Positions 1-9,856 of a stretch of DNA of 64,000 bases are shown in pieces (the stretch's first letter is position 1; each line of letters opens with the position of its first letter). Both the position numbers and the translations under genes were made by a program. Under the pieces are notes generated by a model that saw only the letters and a program-made list of their open reading frames with translations, was not told the DNA's origin and made no database searches. This stretch comes from Pseudomonas hamedanensis (GTDB taxonomy: Bacteria > Pseudomonadota > Gammaproteobacteria > Pseudomonadales > Pseudomonadaceae). The stretch is taken from positions 3,312,001 through 3,376,000 of the forward strand of contig NZ_CP077091.1 of NCBI RefSeq assembly GCF_014268595.2, in the 5' to 3' direction.

Positions 1-193
1 GAGAGGCATGGCCGAGTAGAGTGCCGAAGTACAACTTAGGAAATGACCTACGCGAAAAGCAGACCAGATGACTTTGCTGGCTGTGATAGCCAAGCAATTC
101 GCTTGTAAACGGGGAAATGTCCCACCGGATCATCTGAATTTTCCACAGCATCGGGAAAAATCTCAGACAACCCGGTGGAGACGCTACCTGGCC

Positions 194-2107
194 TCAGGAG
201 GACAGGTAGGAAGAACGGGTCAGGCCCAGACGCAAGGCATCGAGGAATTGCGTGCGCTCGCTGGCACTGATGCGGGCACTGGCGCACTTGTCGCGGTAGT
301 GAGTCATCAGTTCTTCCGGCGACAAATGCACGTAACGCAGCATGTCTTCGATGGTGTCGTGGGTCTCGATGCCGGCGTGGTACACGCTGCCATCGGCGTT
401 CTGGTAGATGTTCACCGAGTCGGTGTCACCGAACAGGTTGTGCATGTCGCCGAGGATTTCCTGATAGGCGCCGACCAGGAACACGCCCAGCAGGTAATCT
501 TCGCCTTCGTTCAACGCGTGCACCGGCAGGCTGGTTTCGATGCTCTGCTCATCGACGTACTGGTTGATCTTGCCGTCGGAGTCGCAGGTCAGGTCTTGCA
601 GCACCGCGCGGCGCAGCGGCTCTTCGTCGAGACGGTGCAGCGGAATGATCGGCAGCACCTGATCGATCGCCCAGGTGTCCGGCAGGCTCTGGAATACCGA
701 GAAGTTGCAGATGTACTTGTCGGCCAGCTTGTCGTTGAGTTCGTCGAGCACTTGGCGGTGCGAACGCTGACGCGCTTTCAGCGAATTGTGCAAGCGCCGG
801 CACACGGCGAAGTAGCATTGTTCGGCCAGGGCTTTTTCCGCCAGCGTCAGCTTGCCATCGGCGTACTGCGCAGCCACGTCGCTCATGTAGTGAGTGGCGC
901 GCCAATAGGTTTCGGTGACCATTTCAATGTCGGTCGGGCCGAGCAGGTCGACCAGCCACTGCACGGTTTCCGGCAGGCTTTCCTTGTTTTCGATCAGCGG
1001 GATTTCGTCGTTATGCTTCTCGACGTCGGTCACCTGCACCACCAGCATGGCGTGGTGCGCGGTCAGCGAGCGGCCGCTTTCGGAGAAGATGTGCGGATGC
1101 GGCAGGCTCTGCGCGTCGCAGAATTCCTTGAGCATGCCGACCACGACGCCGGCGTAATCGTCCATGTCGTAGTTGATCGAACTGGCGTTGCGCGAGTGCG
1201 TGCCGTCGTAGTCCACGCCCAGACCGCCGCCGACGTCGATGTGATCGACCGGCAAGCCGAGATTGCGCAGTTCGCCGTAGTAACGAATCGCTTCCTTGAA
1301 GCCGTGCTGGTAATCGGCAAGGTTGGCAATCTGCGAACCCATGTGGAAGTGCAGCAGGCGAATGCCCTGATCCAGGCCGGCGCCACGGAAGCGCTCGACC
1401 ACCGACAGCAGCTGCGCCGCCGACAGACCGAATTTGGATTTCTCGCCACCGGTGTCTGCCCACTTCGACGAGGCCAGCGACGACAGGCGCACGCGCAGAC
1501 CGACCTGTGGCTTGACCTTCAGCGAGGCGGCTTCTTCGATCACCAGGCCGACTTCGGATTCTTTCTCGATCACGATAAAGACGTTGTGGCCAAGCTTCTG
1601 GCCCATCAGCGCCAGACGGATGAACTCGCGGTCCTTGTAGCCGTTGCAAACGATGGTGCCGCCCTTCGGCGCCAGTGCCAGCACGGCCAGCAGCTCAGGC
1701 TTGGAGCCGGCTTCCAGACCGATGGAAACATCTTTGGTGGCGATGATGTTTTCGATCACCGCTTCTTGCTGGTTGACCTTGATCGGGTACAGCGCGGTGT
1801 ATTTGCTCTGGTATTCCAGGCGTTCGATGTTCGAATCGAAGGCGCCGGTCAACTGACGGACACGGTCTTGCAAAATGTCGGGGAAACGCACCAGCAGTGG
1901 CAGGGACAAACCGCTCTTGCGCAGTTGGTCGACTTGCTCGAACAGGTCGATAGGCGAGCTGCTCGGGCCGTTCGGACGTACTTCGACGCGACCGGCTTCA
2001 TTGATCGCGAAATACCCGGCCCCCCAATGGCGGATCCCGTAAACGCTGCGGCTGTCCGCAACTGTCCATTGGCTGCCATCGTCTTTACGTGTGCGTCGTA
2101 CGGACAT
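194..2107 (-). CDS. speA: Biosynthetic arginine decarboxylase
   Basis: This 637-residue PLP enzyme decarboxylates arginine to agmatine, the entry to putrescine and spermidine synthesis. The N-terminal barrel carries the PLP-binding lysine in [10 protein letters not shown] (K110), followed by the barrel signatures HMGSQIAN and [14 protein letters not shown]. The C-terminal half has [15 protein letters not shown], typical of the large SpeA type of group III decarboxylases rather than the shorter ornithine or diaminopimelate enzymes. The ATG at 2107 follows an AGGGGA ribosome-binding site at suitable spacing. Length matches the family. It stands alone, with a roughly 220 bp gap to the next minus-strand gene upstream. 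Confidence 0.97.
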   Translation of the reverse strand: MSVRRTRKDDGSQWTVADSRSVYGIRHWGAGYFAINEAGRVEVRPNGPSSSPIDLFEQVDQLRKSGLSLPLLVRFPDILQDRVRQLTGAFDSNIERLEYQSKYTALYPIKVNQQEAVIENIIATKDVSIGLEAGSKPELLAVLALAPKGGTIVCNGYKDREFIRLALMGQKLGHNVFIVIEKESEVGLVIEEAASLKVKPQVGLRVRLSSLASSKWADTGGEKSKFGLSAAQLLSVVERFRGAGLDQGIRLLHFHMGSQIANLADYQHGFKEAIRYYGELRNLGLPVDHIDVGGGLGVDYDGTHSRNASSINYDMDDYAGVVVGMLKEFCDAQSLPHPHIFSESGRSLTAHHAMLVVQVTDVEKHNDEIPLIENKESLPETVQWLVDLLGPTDIEMVTETYWRATHYMSDVAAQYADGKLTLAEKALAEQCYFAVCRRLHNSLKARQRSHRQVLDELNDKLADKYICNFSVFQSLPDTWAIDQVLPIIPLHRLDEEPLRRAVLQDLTCDSDGKINQYVDEQSIETSLPVHALNEGEDYLLGVFLVGAYQEILGDMHNLFGDTDSVNIYQNADGSVYHAGIETHDTIEDMLRYVHLSPEELMTHYRDKCASARISASERTQFLDALRLGLTRSSYLSS

Positions 2108-2240
2108 CGAAGTCCCCTATAAAGAAGTCAGAGTGCGTCGCCTGAAGTGCAGGCCGGCGCAGTCTAAAGAATGAAAATGACGGTTCGTCAGTGCGGCGGT
2201 AGACCGCACTGACTGCGTGGAGTTTAGAAACCGTTCATGA

Positions 2241-2327
2241 ACAGGCTCTGTGAAAACCATGGCGACGACGCCGGAATCGAGAACACTCGAAGCCGGATCA
2301 AGCCGCCGGAGGGTTTCACAGAGGCTG
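2241..2327. repeat. Imperfect inverted repeat, arms about 17 bp
   Basis: The left arm at 2241-2258 (CAGGCTCTGTGAAAACC) and the right arm at 2311-2327 (GGGTTTCACAGAGGCTG) are near-perfect inverted copies separated by about 52 bp that also contain short GC-rich inverted pieces. It lies immediately downstream of the sui1-like gene. It could serve as a transcription end for that gene or be a small mobile repeat. No T-run follows either arm, so a classical terminator is not supported. Confidence 0.55.
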
Positions 2328-2699
2328 CTAGCCGCCGGACTTCTTCGCTTTGAAACCGTGCTTGATCAGCTCTGCCAAGAGTAGCTCGACGTGATCGCCC
2401 TGGATTTCGATGATGCCGTCCTTCAGCGCCCCGCCGGTGCCGCAACGTTTCTTCAACGTTGTCGCCAACTCTTTGAGCGCGTCTTCGGCCAGGGGCACGC
2501 CGGTGATGGTGGTCACCGTCTTGCCGCCACGGCCCTTGCTCTCGCGTCGCACGCGGGCAATGCCGTCGCCGGCCGGGATCACGGTTTGTTTACAGATACA
2601 GGCGTCCACCGGCTTGCTGCATTCCGGGCAATGACGACCTGCGTCGGTGGAAAATACCAGGCCGCCCAGGGCGGCGAAGGATGCGGCTTTCTTGGCCAC
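2328..2699 (-). CDS. Sui1/eIF1-family translation factor (YciH-like)
   Basis: A 123-residue member of the bacterial YciH/Sui1 family, related to eukaryotic initiation factor eIF1, which proofreads start-codon choice. An N-terminal zinc-ribbon-like segment (CPECSKPVDACIC) precedes the basic Sui1 core: VRRESKGRGGKTVTTITGVPL, then ALKELATTLKKRCGTGGALKDG and a C-terminal KHGFKAKKSGG. The GTG at 2699 is the preferred start because GAGAGG lies seven bases upstream. A longer frame from 2735 adds residues that do not resemble the family. The cellular role of bacterial members remains poorly defined. Confidence 0.9.
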   Translation of the reverse strand: MAKKAASFAALGGLVFSTDAGRHCPECSKPVDACICKQTVIPAGDGIARVRRESKGRGGKTVTTITGVPLAEDALKELATTLKKRCGTGGALKDGIIEIQGDHVELLLAELIKHGFKAKKSGG

Positions 2700-2909
2700 C
2701 GGCAATCCTCTCGGGAGGACAAAGACTGATCGCAACCTTGGGCAAGGTCAGCGACCGCGAAGCCCCACTCAGGCAGGGGCAGCGCTACTGCATCGGAGAA
2801 CGTTGGACTGGAAATCCGCAGGCCAACCTCAAACTATCCGGTGCAGCTTGAAAAGGTCGCGCAGTGTAACGGCAAAAATCGCGATTGCTAAGTGCCAATC
2901 GGCGCCATT

Positions 2910-3467
2910 TCATATGTTCTTTGCGACGTCGCTTTGCTGCACCTTGAGATAGCGCTGCAACGCCGCCAGAGAGTCCGGGCAATAAGGCTTTTCGGTGATT
3001 TCCCGCATGACCTGCTCAACCGGAATGAATCGCGCCTCGAGGACTTCCTCCGGCTGCAGTTTCAGCGGGCCGTCCCACACGGCGGAAAACGCCGAACACC
3101 ATAGGCGATTGCCGGTGTCTTCGAAGTAGAAATGGTCGTGAGCGGTGAGTTCGACGCCGCTGACGCCCAGTTCTTCCTCCAGCTCCCGCGCCGCCGACTC
3201 GGCGTAAGTTTCATCGGCCTGGACCATGCCACCCGCGGCGACATCCCAGTAACCGGGATAAATCGCCTTGCTCAAGGTGCGCCGGTGGACGCACAGCTCA
3301 CCGGCGGAATTGAACAGCATGATGTAGGTGCCGCGACCGATCAGCCCGCGCTCACGCAAATCGGAGCGCACCAGAGCGCCGAGCAGGTTGTCCTGCTCGT
3401 CGACCCAGGCGATCTGTTCGGCATCCGAAGCGGCGCGGTGCTCGGCCTCTCTGGCTTGTTGGTCCAC
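2910..3467 (-). CDS. Nudix hydrolase, YfcD type
   Basis: A 185-residue Nudix hydrolase, expected to cleave a nucleoside diphosphate linked to another moiety; the substrate is unknown. The Nudix box is intact: GGMVQADETYAESAARELEEELGV contains the G-x5-E-x7-RE-x2-EE-x-G pattern, centred on residues 79-101, with acidic metal ligands present. The opening residues (VDEQDNLLGALVRSDLRERGLIGRG) and the CVHRRTLSKAIYPGYWD stretch resemble the YfcD / isopentenyl-isomerase-like subgroup. It ends three bases before the neighbouring DUF2333 gene's stop side on the same strand, so the two are probably co-transcribed. Confidence 0.92.
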   Translation of the reverse strand: MDQQAREAEHRAASDAEQIAWVDEQDNLLGALVRSDLRERGLIGRGTYIMLFNSAGELCVHRRTLSKAIYPGYWDVAAGGMVQADETYAESAARELEEELGVSGVELTAHDHFYFEDTGNRLWCSAFSAVWDGPLKLQPEEVLEARFIPVEQVMREITEKPYCPDSLAALQRYLKVQQSDVAKNI

Positions 3468-3470
3468 GTA

Positions 3471-4538
3471 TCAGCCCTGATTGAGCAATTGGCGCAAATC
3501 GATCACGGCAGCGTTAGCCCGGGAAATATAGTTGGCCATGACCAGCGAGTGGTTGGCCAACACGCCGAAGCCGCTGCCGTTCAGGATCATCGGGCTCCAG
3601 ACCGGCTCCTGCGAAGCCTCCAGTTCGCGGATGATCTGACGCACGCTCACGGTCGCGTTCTTCTTCGCCAGCACATCGGCGAAGTCAACCTCGATGGCAC
3701 GCAGCAGATGCGACAGTGCCCAAGCCTGACCGCGCGCTTCGTAGAACACGTTGTCGATCTGCATCCATGGGGTCTCGACGACTTCTTCGTCAACCTGCGG
3801 CACTTCGCCGACGGCCGGCACTTCGGTTTTCAGCGCAGTGTTGAGCTTGACCCGCCCGACACTGGCCGACAGCCGCTGCGACAGCGAGCCGAGACGGGTG
3901 CCGACATCGCCCAGCCAGTTGTTCAAGTTGTCGGCGCGGGCATAGAACAGTGCGTTTTTCTGGCTCGGATCCGACAGGCGCGCCTGGTAGCGACTCAGGG
4001 AATTGATGCCTTCCTGATACTCCGACTCGCTGGACGGCAGCACCCAGCTCTTGTTGTCGAAGTTGAAGCGCGGTTCAGCCTTGGCCAGATCGGCGTCTTC
4101 GGCCGACTGCGATTGCGAACGGGCGAAGTCTTTGCGCAACGCACGGGTCAGGTCACGCACCTGCACCAGCACGCCGTATTCCCAGCTCGGCGTGTTGTCC
4201 ATCCACAGGCCCGGCGGGAAACGATCGTTGGAAATATAGCCGCCCGGCTTGTTCAGCAAAGTGCCGGCGACGGTCTTCAGGGTTTCGACCGTCGTGTAGC
4301 CGACCACCATCTGCTTGCCTTCCTTCTCGGCAGCCACCTGGGCGTTTTGCGCGACGGGAAACAGTTCCGGCTCCTGACTCCAGTACCAGCCCAGGGCAAT
4401 GGTCACCAACAGATAAATGCCAACCAGCGTGGCCAGCGCCCGGCTGAACAGCAGCCCGCCCACATAATTGCGGGTGGCCGACTTCGGCTCGGCGGCACGT
4501 TCAGGCGCGCTGCCCGCGCGGTTTTTCCAGTCCAGCAT
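3471..4538 (-). CDS. DUF2333 family inner-membrane protein
   Basis: A 355-residue protein of unknown function that matches the DUF2333 family of gamma-proteobacteria. One membrane segment lies near the N-terminus (LLFSRALATLVGIYLLVTIALGW), so most of the protein is probably periplasmic. The sequence after it is rich in helix-forming residues and has no recognisable catalytic motif. The ATG at 4538 is preferred because AAGGA sits seven bases upstream; an in-frame ATG at 4586 lacks a convincing site. It is probably the first gene of an operon with the Nudix gene downstream. Confidence 0.85.
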   Translation of the reverse strand: MLDWKNRAGSAPERAAEPKSATRNYVGGLLFSRALATLVGIYLLVTIALGWYWSQEPELFPVAQNAQVAAEKEGKQMVVGYTTVETLKTVAGTLLNKPGGYISNDRFPPGLWMDNTPSWEYGVLVQVRDLTRALRKDFARSQSQSAEDADLAKAEPRFNFDNKSWVLPSSESEYQEGINSLSRYQARLSDPSQKNALFYARADNLNNWLGDVGTRLGSLSQRLSASVGRVKLNTALKTEVPAVGEVPQVDEEVVETPWMQIDNVFYEARGQAWALSHLLRAIEVDFADVLAKKNATVSVRQIIRELEASQEPVWSPMILNGSGFGVLANHSLVMANYISRANAAVIDLRQLLNQG

Positions 4539-4953
4539 GGCGTTATCCTTTCGATCACTTGGGTTCAACGGTTCGACCACAACCATACAACATCGTGCTA
4601 AGGCCTAGCACCCGCCGCTAAAGATAAGCCGCAAATCGTGTGGACGAATGACGCTTCGCGCCGGACTAGGGGTTTCCCTTATATCCGGACCGCCGCTCGC
4701 CGCCTGGAGGGGATGCCAGACACATCCGAAATACGTGTTCGAGACACCGCTGCGAGGTTTGCCCATCACCGACGCAAGCCTCCGGTTCATGGGCCTTTGC
4801 GCGACGTAAAGGTCGAAAATGAAACCGCTCGGTCAGAAACTGAATCGTACCGCGCAGCAGATTATTGACGTACGACACTCGTCTAAGGGAAAAGAGGTGC
4901 TAGCATAGAGCCACCAGTCGATCTCAGCATGCAGCCTAACTAGTAGTCAGGAT
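4539..4953. other. 415 bp divergent intergenic region between DUF2333 gene and gcbA
   Basis: No coding sequence is supported here; the short open frames on both strands lack family signatures and ribosome-binding sites. The region must hold divergent promoters for the DUF2333 operon and gcbA. The part near gcbA is richer in A and T (about 4850-4950). The gcbA start codon at 4954 has an AGGA only one base upstream, closer than usual, so either initiation is weak or the start differs from the one given. Confidence 0.5.
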
Positions 4954-6624
4954 ATGACCGAGCCAGAAGACCCCAGCCGTGAGCGTCTCAAGCAGCACTT
5001 TGCCCAGCGGGTAATTCATCAGGCACGTCAGATTCTTGAGATATGGCAGCGCCTGCAACGCAGTGAGTGGTCCACTGTCGATCTCGCCGAACTGAGCGAG
5101 GCGAATCTGCGCCTGCTGCGTTTTGCCGAGCGTTTCGAACAGCCGGAACACACCCAGTTGGCGCACCACATCAGCCAGTCGCTGCAAGCGGTGGACGCCA
5201 ACCGCGGCCGCCTCAGCAGCGGCCTGATCACCGATCTCAATCGTTTGATGCAGCGCCTGTCGCGCACCGGTCTGCGCCACGGCGACCAACTCGACCAGAC
5301 GTTTTTGCCGCCGCTGCGCAAACCGATCTACGTGATGCTGCAGGATCACGACCGCGCCGAACGGCTGGCCAAACAACTGGAATTCTTCGGCCTGAGCGCG
5401 CAAGCGCTGGACAGTGTCGCGGCGTTCCGTTCATCCATGGTCGAGCGTTTGCCCGCTGCCATTGTCATGGACGTCGACTTCAGCGGCCCCGGGGTCGGCC
5501 TGAAACTCGCGGCCGAGGCCCAGGTCGGTCTGGAAGAACCCTTGCCGCTGTTGTTCTTCAGCCTGCACGAAACCGACACGCCGACCCGTCTCGCCGCCGT
5601 GCGCGCCGGGGGCCAGGAATTCCTTACCGGCACCCTCGAAGCGTCGAGTCTGCTGGAGAAAATCGAGGTGCTGACCTGCGTCGCCCAGTACGAGCCTTAT
5701 AAAGTGCTGATCATCGACGACTCGCGCGCCCAGGCCCTGCACACCGAGCGCCTGCTCAACAGCGCCGGGATCGTCACCCGCACTTTGATCGAACCGATTC
5801 AGGCGATGGCCGAACTGGCGGATTTCCAGCCCGATCTGATCATTCTCGATATGTACATGCCAGCCTGCACCGGCACCGAGCTGGCCAAGGTCATTCGCCA
5901 CAACGACCGCTACGTCAGCGTGCCGATCATTTACCTATCGGCCGAGGACGACCTGGACAAGCAGCTCGACGCCATGAGCGAGGGTGGCGATGACTTTTTG
6001 ACCAAACCGATCAAGCCGCGACACCTGATCACTACCGTGCGCAACCGCGCGGCGCGGGCGCGTAACCTCAAGGCGCGGATGGTTCGCGACAGCCTCACCG
6101 GCCTGTACAACCACACACATATTCTGCAATTGCTCGAAGACTGCTCGTTCCGCGCCCGTCGCGAGAACAAGCCGCTGAGCTTTGCCATGCTCGACATCGA
6201 TCACTTCAAACGGGTCAACGACAGTCACGGCCACCCGATGGGCGATCGCGTGATCAAGAGCCTGGCGTTGTTTCTCAAGCAGCGCCTGCGCAAAACCGAT
6301 TTCATCGGTCGTTACGGTGGCGAAGAGTTCGCCATTGTCATGCCCGACACCGACATTGAAGCCGCGCACAAGGTGCTCGACGAGATTCGCCAGCGCTTCG
6401 CCGAAATCCATTACCCGGCACAGCCGCAGGATTTGTGGTGCACGTTCAGCGCCGGCGTGGTGGAAATGAGCGATGACTGCGACAGCCTGATGATGGCCAG
6501 CCAGGCCGACGAGGCGCTGTACCGCGCCAAGGGTGCCGGCCGCAATCGGGTGCAGACCGCGCGACATTCAAAGCAAAGTGCCACCTTTTCATCGGAATCC
6601 ACTGATTCGGTCATAACCTTGTAA
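4954..6624 (+). CDS. gcbA: Diguanylate cyclase with two receiver domains (GcbA-like)
   Basis: A 556-residue response-regulator-type diguanylate cyclase that makes c-di-GMP. Residues about 1-115 are helical. The first receiver domain (about 125-245) keeps MDVD as a possible phospho-acceptor region but is degenerate. The second receiver (about 250-370) is canonical: [17 protein letters not shown] and a lysine in FLTKPIK. The GGDEF domain (about 380-545) has the active motif RYGGEEF and an inhibitory I-site RKTD five residues before it, so product inhibition is expected. Position next to the chemoreceptor gene matches GcbA of P. fluorescens, which promotes attachment and curbs flagellar motility. 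The symbol is assigned from synteny and architecture. Confidence 0.88.
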   Translation: MTEPEDPSRERLKQHFAQRVIHQARQILEIWQRLQRSEWSTVDLAELSEANLRLLRFAERFEQPEHTQLAHHISQSLQAVDANRGRLSSGLITDLNRLMQRLSRTGLRHGDQLDQTFLPPLRKPIYVMLQDHDRAERLAKQLEFFGLSAQALDSVAAFRSSMVERLPAAIVMDVDFSGPGVGLKLAAEAQVGLEEPLPLLFFSLHETDTPTRLAAVRAGGQEFLTGTLEASSLLEKIEVLTCVAQYEPYKVLIIDDSRAQALHTERLLNSAGIVTRTLIEPIQAMAELADFQPDLIILDMYMPACTGTELAKVIRHNDRYVSVPIIYLSAEDDLDKQLDAMSEGGDDFLTKPIKPRHLITTVRNRAARARNLKARMVRDSLTGLYNHTHILQLLEDCSFRARRENKPLSFAMLDIDHFKRVNDSHGHPMGDRVIKSLALFLKQRLRKTDFIGRYGGEEFAIVMPDTDIEAAHKVLDEIRQRFAEIHYPAQPQDLWCTFSAGVVEMSDDCDSLMMASQADEALYRAKGAGRNRVQTARHSKQSATFSSESTDSVITL

Positions 6625-6676
6625 TAGAACCGCAATAAATTCAGGCGCTTACCATTTCTTGCCGTTGGTAGCCGTC

Positions 6677-8623
6677 ATGCGCCTGAAGTTGCTCACCAAT
6701 CTCAATACCCTGCTGCTCGTCGCCGTGTGCCTGGCACTCGGCGCGACGCTGTGGTGGTCGCAAAAAGCGCTGGAGCGTCCGTATCTGTTGATGGAGCGCT
6801 ATCTGGGGTTGTCGCAGCAATTGCAGAATGAGGTCGCACGCAATGTCGAGGATTACCTCGCCAATGGCGACGCCTTGCGCTTGAGCAGCGCCGCCCAGGC
6901 CATCGAAGCGGTGCAGAAGGAACTCGGTGAACTGCCGCCAGCCCTCGCCGACACCCTGCGACCGAGCCTGACGAGCCTTCAAGCGTTCAGCAAAAGCGAC
7001 TTGCTCGCCGCCGGCAAACTGGCGGGCGACCCGCAGGCGCTGTTGCTACAGGCCGAGCGTGAACTGAGCGCCAGCCTCGACCAGCTCAGCGCGTACGCCA
7101 ACGGCAATACCGCCTATCTCCCACCGTTGCTTGCGGCTTCGCAGCATCTGGGCAAACTGTCGCTGGCGCGAGACAAAATGGTCAGCAGCGGGCGCAGTGA
7201 ACTGGCCGCCGATGTCGAGCGCGAGGTGAACAACATGCGCGCCCAGGCTCAGGCGATTGATGCCCTGCCCTTGCTCGGCGTGGTTGCCGACAATCAATCG
7301 AGCAGCGACGATTTCGCCGCAATGATGGGCATCGAGAACACCGAAAAAACCGCTGCCGAAGACGCCGGCGTCGCTCTCAAGCGCGAGTTGAACAGCTTGT
7401 TGAGCCGTTATCCGGCAGAACTGGCACGCACCCGCGAACAGATCCAGAAGCGCGCCGAGCTCAGCGCCGCCACCCACGAAAAACTGGCCACGGTGCAGCA
7501 CGCCATCGCCGGCCTGGAACCGGTGGTACGTGCGCAGCACGGGCAGATCCAGAGCGAAGTGCGCTTGATGCAAGGCGTGATGATCGGTCTGATTCTGCTG
7601 ATCGCATTGCTGATTGACACCCTGCAGCGGCGCCTTGCCCGCACCCTGACCCACCTCGCCCCGGCGCTGTCGGTCTGGGCCGACGGCGATTTCAGCCGCG
7701 ACATTCAACTGGGCAAGACCAATCGCGAATTGCAGGACATCGAAGCCTCGCTCAATCGCCTGCGCGCCTATCTGGTGGATCTGGTCGGGACCATTCGCGG
7801 CAATGCCGAACAAGTGGCGGGAAGCAGCCGCACCCTCGCCGAACTGAGCCACGACCTGCACAGCGGCGCTGAGCATCAGGCCGGCGATACCGCGCTGATT
7901 CGTGACTCGCTCGGCGAGCTGGAGGCGACCATCCAGCAGGTTGCCGGCGATGCGCAGCAGGCCGCCGACGCCAGCCGTCACGCCGGGCAAGCGGTTGAAC
8001 ACGGCCAGCGCGTGATTGGCTTGAGTCTCACCGGTTTGCATGCGCTGGTCGGCGAAGTTCAGGGCAACGCGCAGATGATCGAACACTTGGCACAAGAGTC
8101 AGCAACCATCGGTGGCGTATTGACGGTGATTCGCTCGATTGCCGATCAGACCAATCTGCTGGCCTTGAACGCGGCGATCGAAGCGGCGCGCGCCGGCGAA
8201 ATGGGCCGGGGTTTCGCCGTCGTCGCCGAAGAGGTGCGCTCGCTGGCACAACGCACCGCTGGCGCGACTGCCGAAATCCAGACGCTGATTGCCGGGCTGC
8301 AAACCGCCGCCCGCCAATCGGTCGAAGGCATGCGTGCGCAAGTCGAACACGCCGAAGCCACAGCCAATCAGGCGCAAGCGGCGGACGGCGCGCTGGACAA
8401 AATCGTCGGGGCGATTCAAACCATTGCCGACACCGCCGTGCGCATCGCCGAGGTCACCGCGCAGCAGAGTGGCGCGGTCAGCGAGATTCGCGATCACAGT
8501 GAGCGCATTCATCAGTTGGGTGGGGACAACTTGCTGCGGATCGGTCAGGGACGTGAACAGGGCGAGAATTTGCTGGTGTTGGGTGGGCGATTGCACACGG
8601 CCGTTCAGGCCTTTCGCGTTTGA
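6677..8623 (+). CDS. Methyl-accepting chemotaxis protein (CtpL-like)
   Basis: A 648-residue chemoreceptor. A first membrane segment lies at the N-terminus ([19 protein letters not shown]). A long helical periplasmic sensor follows to about residue 290, then a second membrane segment ([20 protein letters not shown]), a HAMP-like region and the cytoplasmic signalling domain with the conserved hairpin [37 protein letters not shown]. The large helical sensor and the position beside gcbA match CtpL of P. aeruginosa, reported to act in phosphate taxis; ligand here is inferred only. An in-frame TTG at 6659 is possible, but the ATG at 6677 places the membrane segment normally. Confidence 0.9.
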   Translation: MRLKLLTNLNTLLLVAVCLALGATLWWSQKALERPYLLMERYLGLSQQLQNEVARNVEDYLANGDALRLSSAAQAIEAVQKELGELPPALADTLRPSLTSLQAFSKSDLLAAGKLAGDPQALLLQAERELSASLDQLSAYANGNTAYLPPLLAASQHLGKLSLARDKMVSSGRSELAADVEREVNNMRAQAQAIDALPLLGVVADNQSSSDDFAAMMGIENTEKTAAEDAGVALKRELNSLLSRYPAELARTREQIQKRAELSAATHEKLATVQHAIAGLEPVVRAQHGQIQSEVRLMQGVMIGLILLIALLIDTLQRRLARTLTHLAPALSVWADGDFSRDIQLGKTNRELQDIEASLNRLRAYLVDLVGTIRGNAEQVAGSSRTLAELSHDLHSGAEHQAGDTALIRDSLGELEATIQQVAGDAQQAADASRHAGQAVEHGQRVIGLSLTGLHALVGEVQGNAQMIEHLAQESATIGGVLTVIRSIADQTNLLALNAAIEAARAGEMGRGFAVVAEEVRSLAQRTAGATAEIQTLIAGLQTAARQSVEGMRAQVEHAEATANQAQAADGALDKIVGAIQTIADTAVRIAEVTAQQSGAVSEIRDHSERIHQLGGDNLLRIGQGREQGENLLVLGGRLHTAVQAFRV

Positions 8624-8628
8624 TAAAC

Positions 8629-8703
8629 CGCTTTCGCGAGCAGGCTCACTCCTACAGGGGATACGCATTCCAAATGTAGGAGTGAGCCTGCTCGCGATGG
8701 CGT
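8629..8703. repeat. REPIN-type inverted REP pair
   Basis: Two copies of a REP sequence in inverse orientation: CGCGAGCAGGCTCACTCCTA on one side and TAGGAGTGAGCCTGCTCGCG on the other, separated by about 17 bases. It follows the chemoreceptor gene and precedes aroQ. Confidence 0.9.
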
Positions 8704-8876
8704 CAACCCAGACACCGCCGATCCCGCAAAATGACCGGATCTGAAATCACGGTCACATATCTCGCGCAAACATCGCCCATCGTGCGGCCTTTTGCATGGA
8801 ACTGGACAGTCATAAAGGCTTTGCGGCATAGTCGCCGGGTTCTGACGACTGCTCATTGATAACAAGGACAATGCAG

Positions 8877-9329
8877 ATGGCAACACTACTGGTGCTGCAC
8901 GGCCCCAACCTGAACCTGCTCGGCACCCGCGAACCGGGCACCTATGGGTCGACGACCCTGGCGCAGATCAATCAGGATCTGGAACGCCGCGCCCGCGAAG
9001 CCGGCCACCATCTGCTGCATCTGCAAAGCAATGCCGAATACGAATTGATCGACCGCATCCACGCCGCGCGCGGCGAAGGCGTGGATTTCATTCTGATCAA
9101 TCCGGCGGCTTTTACGCACACAAGTGTCGCATTACGTGACGCGCTGCTGGGAGTGAGCATCCCATTCATCGAAGTGCATTTGTCCAACGTGCACAAGCGC
9201 GAACCTTTCCGCCATCACTCCTACTTCTCCGATGTAGCGGTAGGAGTGATCTGCGGCCTTGGCGCCAGCGGTTACCGACTGGCCCTGGAGGCCGCACTAG
9301 AGCAGCTTGAAAACCAGGCAACAGCTTGA
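8877..9329 (+). CDS. aroQ: 3-dehydroquinate dehydratase, type II
   Basis: A 150-residue type II dehydroquinase of the shikimate pathway, converting 3-dehydroquinate to 3-dehydroshikimate as a dodecamer. Motifs are intact: [20 protein letters not shown] with the catalytic tyrosine, [36 protein letters not shown] and [23 protein letters not shown] with the catalytic histidine region. The ATG at 8877 is chosen because AAGGA at 8864-8868 is eight bases upstream; an ATG at 8871 would be too close. It is followed 48 bases later by accB, an arrangement usual in Pseudomonas. Confidence 0.97.
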   Translation: MATLLVLHGPNLNLLGTREPGTYGSTTLAQINQDLERRAREAGHHLLHLQSNAEYELIDRIHAARGEGVDFILINPAAFTHTSVALRDALLGVSIPFIEVHLSNVHKREPFRHHSYFSDVAVGVICGLGASGYRLALEAALEQLENQATA

Positions 9330-9377
9330 ACGACAAGCGTTAAACGCCCCTGACCGACCCTTGGGAGTTGATGATTC

Positions 9378-9839
9378 ATGGATATCCGTAAAGTTAAGAA
9401 ACTGATCGAATTGCTGGAAGAGTCCGGCATCGACGAGCTCGAGATCAAGGAAGGCGAAGAGTCCGTACGCATCAGCCGTCACAGCAAGACCCCGGCTCAG
9501 CAGTACTACGCGCCAGCACCGATGCAGGCTCCGGCCGCTGCACCGGTTGCAGCCGCTCCAGTCGCTGCCGCCGCCCCGGCTGCCGCTGCCGCCCCAGCGT
9601 TGAACGGCACCGTTGCCCGTTCGCCGATGGTCGGTACGTTCTATCGCAAATCTTCGCCGACCTCGCCGTCCTTCGTTGAAGTCGGCCAGACCGTGAAGAA
9701 AGGCGACACCCTGTGCATCGTCGAAGCCATGAAGATGATGAACCACATCGAAGCTGAAACCAGCGGAGTGATCGAGTCCATCCTCGTCGAAGACGGCCAG
9801 CCGGTTGAGTACGACCAACCGCTGTTCACCATCGTTTGA
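9378..9839 (+). CDS. accB: Biotin carboxyl carrier protein of acetyl-CoA carboxylase
   Basis: A 153-residue carrier that shuttles carboxylated biotin between biotin carboxylase and the carboxyltransferase in the first step of fatty acid synthesis. The N-terminus ([32 protein letters not shown]) is the AccC-interacting helix region, followed by an Ala/Pro-rich flexible linker and the lipoyl/biotinyl domain with the biotin-accepting lysine in [15 protein letters not shown]. The protruding-thumb region [18 protein letters not shown] is present. It lies 17 bases ahead of accC and is surely co-transcribed with it. Confidence 0.97.
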   Translation: MDIRKVKKLIELLEESGIDELEIKEGEESVRISRHSKTPAQQYYAPAPMQAPAAAPVAAAPVAAAAPAAAAAPALNGTVARSPMVGTFYRKSSPTSPSFVEVGQTVKKGDTLCIVEAMKMMNHIEAETSGVIESILVEDGQPVEYDQPLFTIV

Positions 9840-9856
9840 ACTGCGGAGAGCCTTTG

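Noticed and set aside
68..2122. A 684-codon plus-strand open frame opposite speA
   Set aside because: It is the antisense shadow of a certain gene in GC-rich DNA; its protein is low-complexity with no family signature.
3132..4601. A 489-codon plus-strand frame opposite the DUF2333 and Nudix genes
   Set aside because: It crosses two real minus-strand genes and has no ribosome-binding site or motif.
6659..6676. TTG start for the chemoreceptor gene
   Set aside because: The ATG at 6677 places the first membrane helix as usual; neither has a strong ribosome-binding site, so this is not fully settled.
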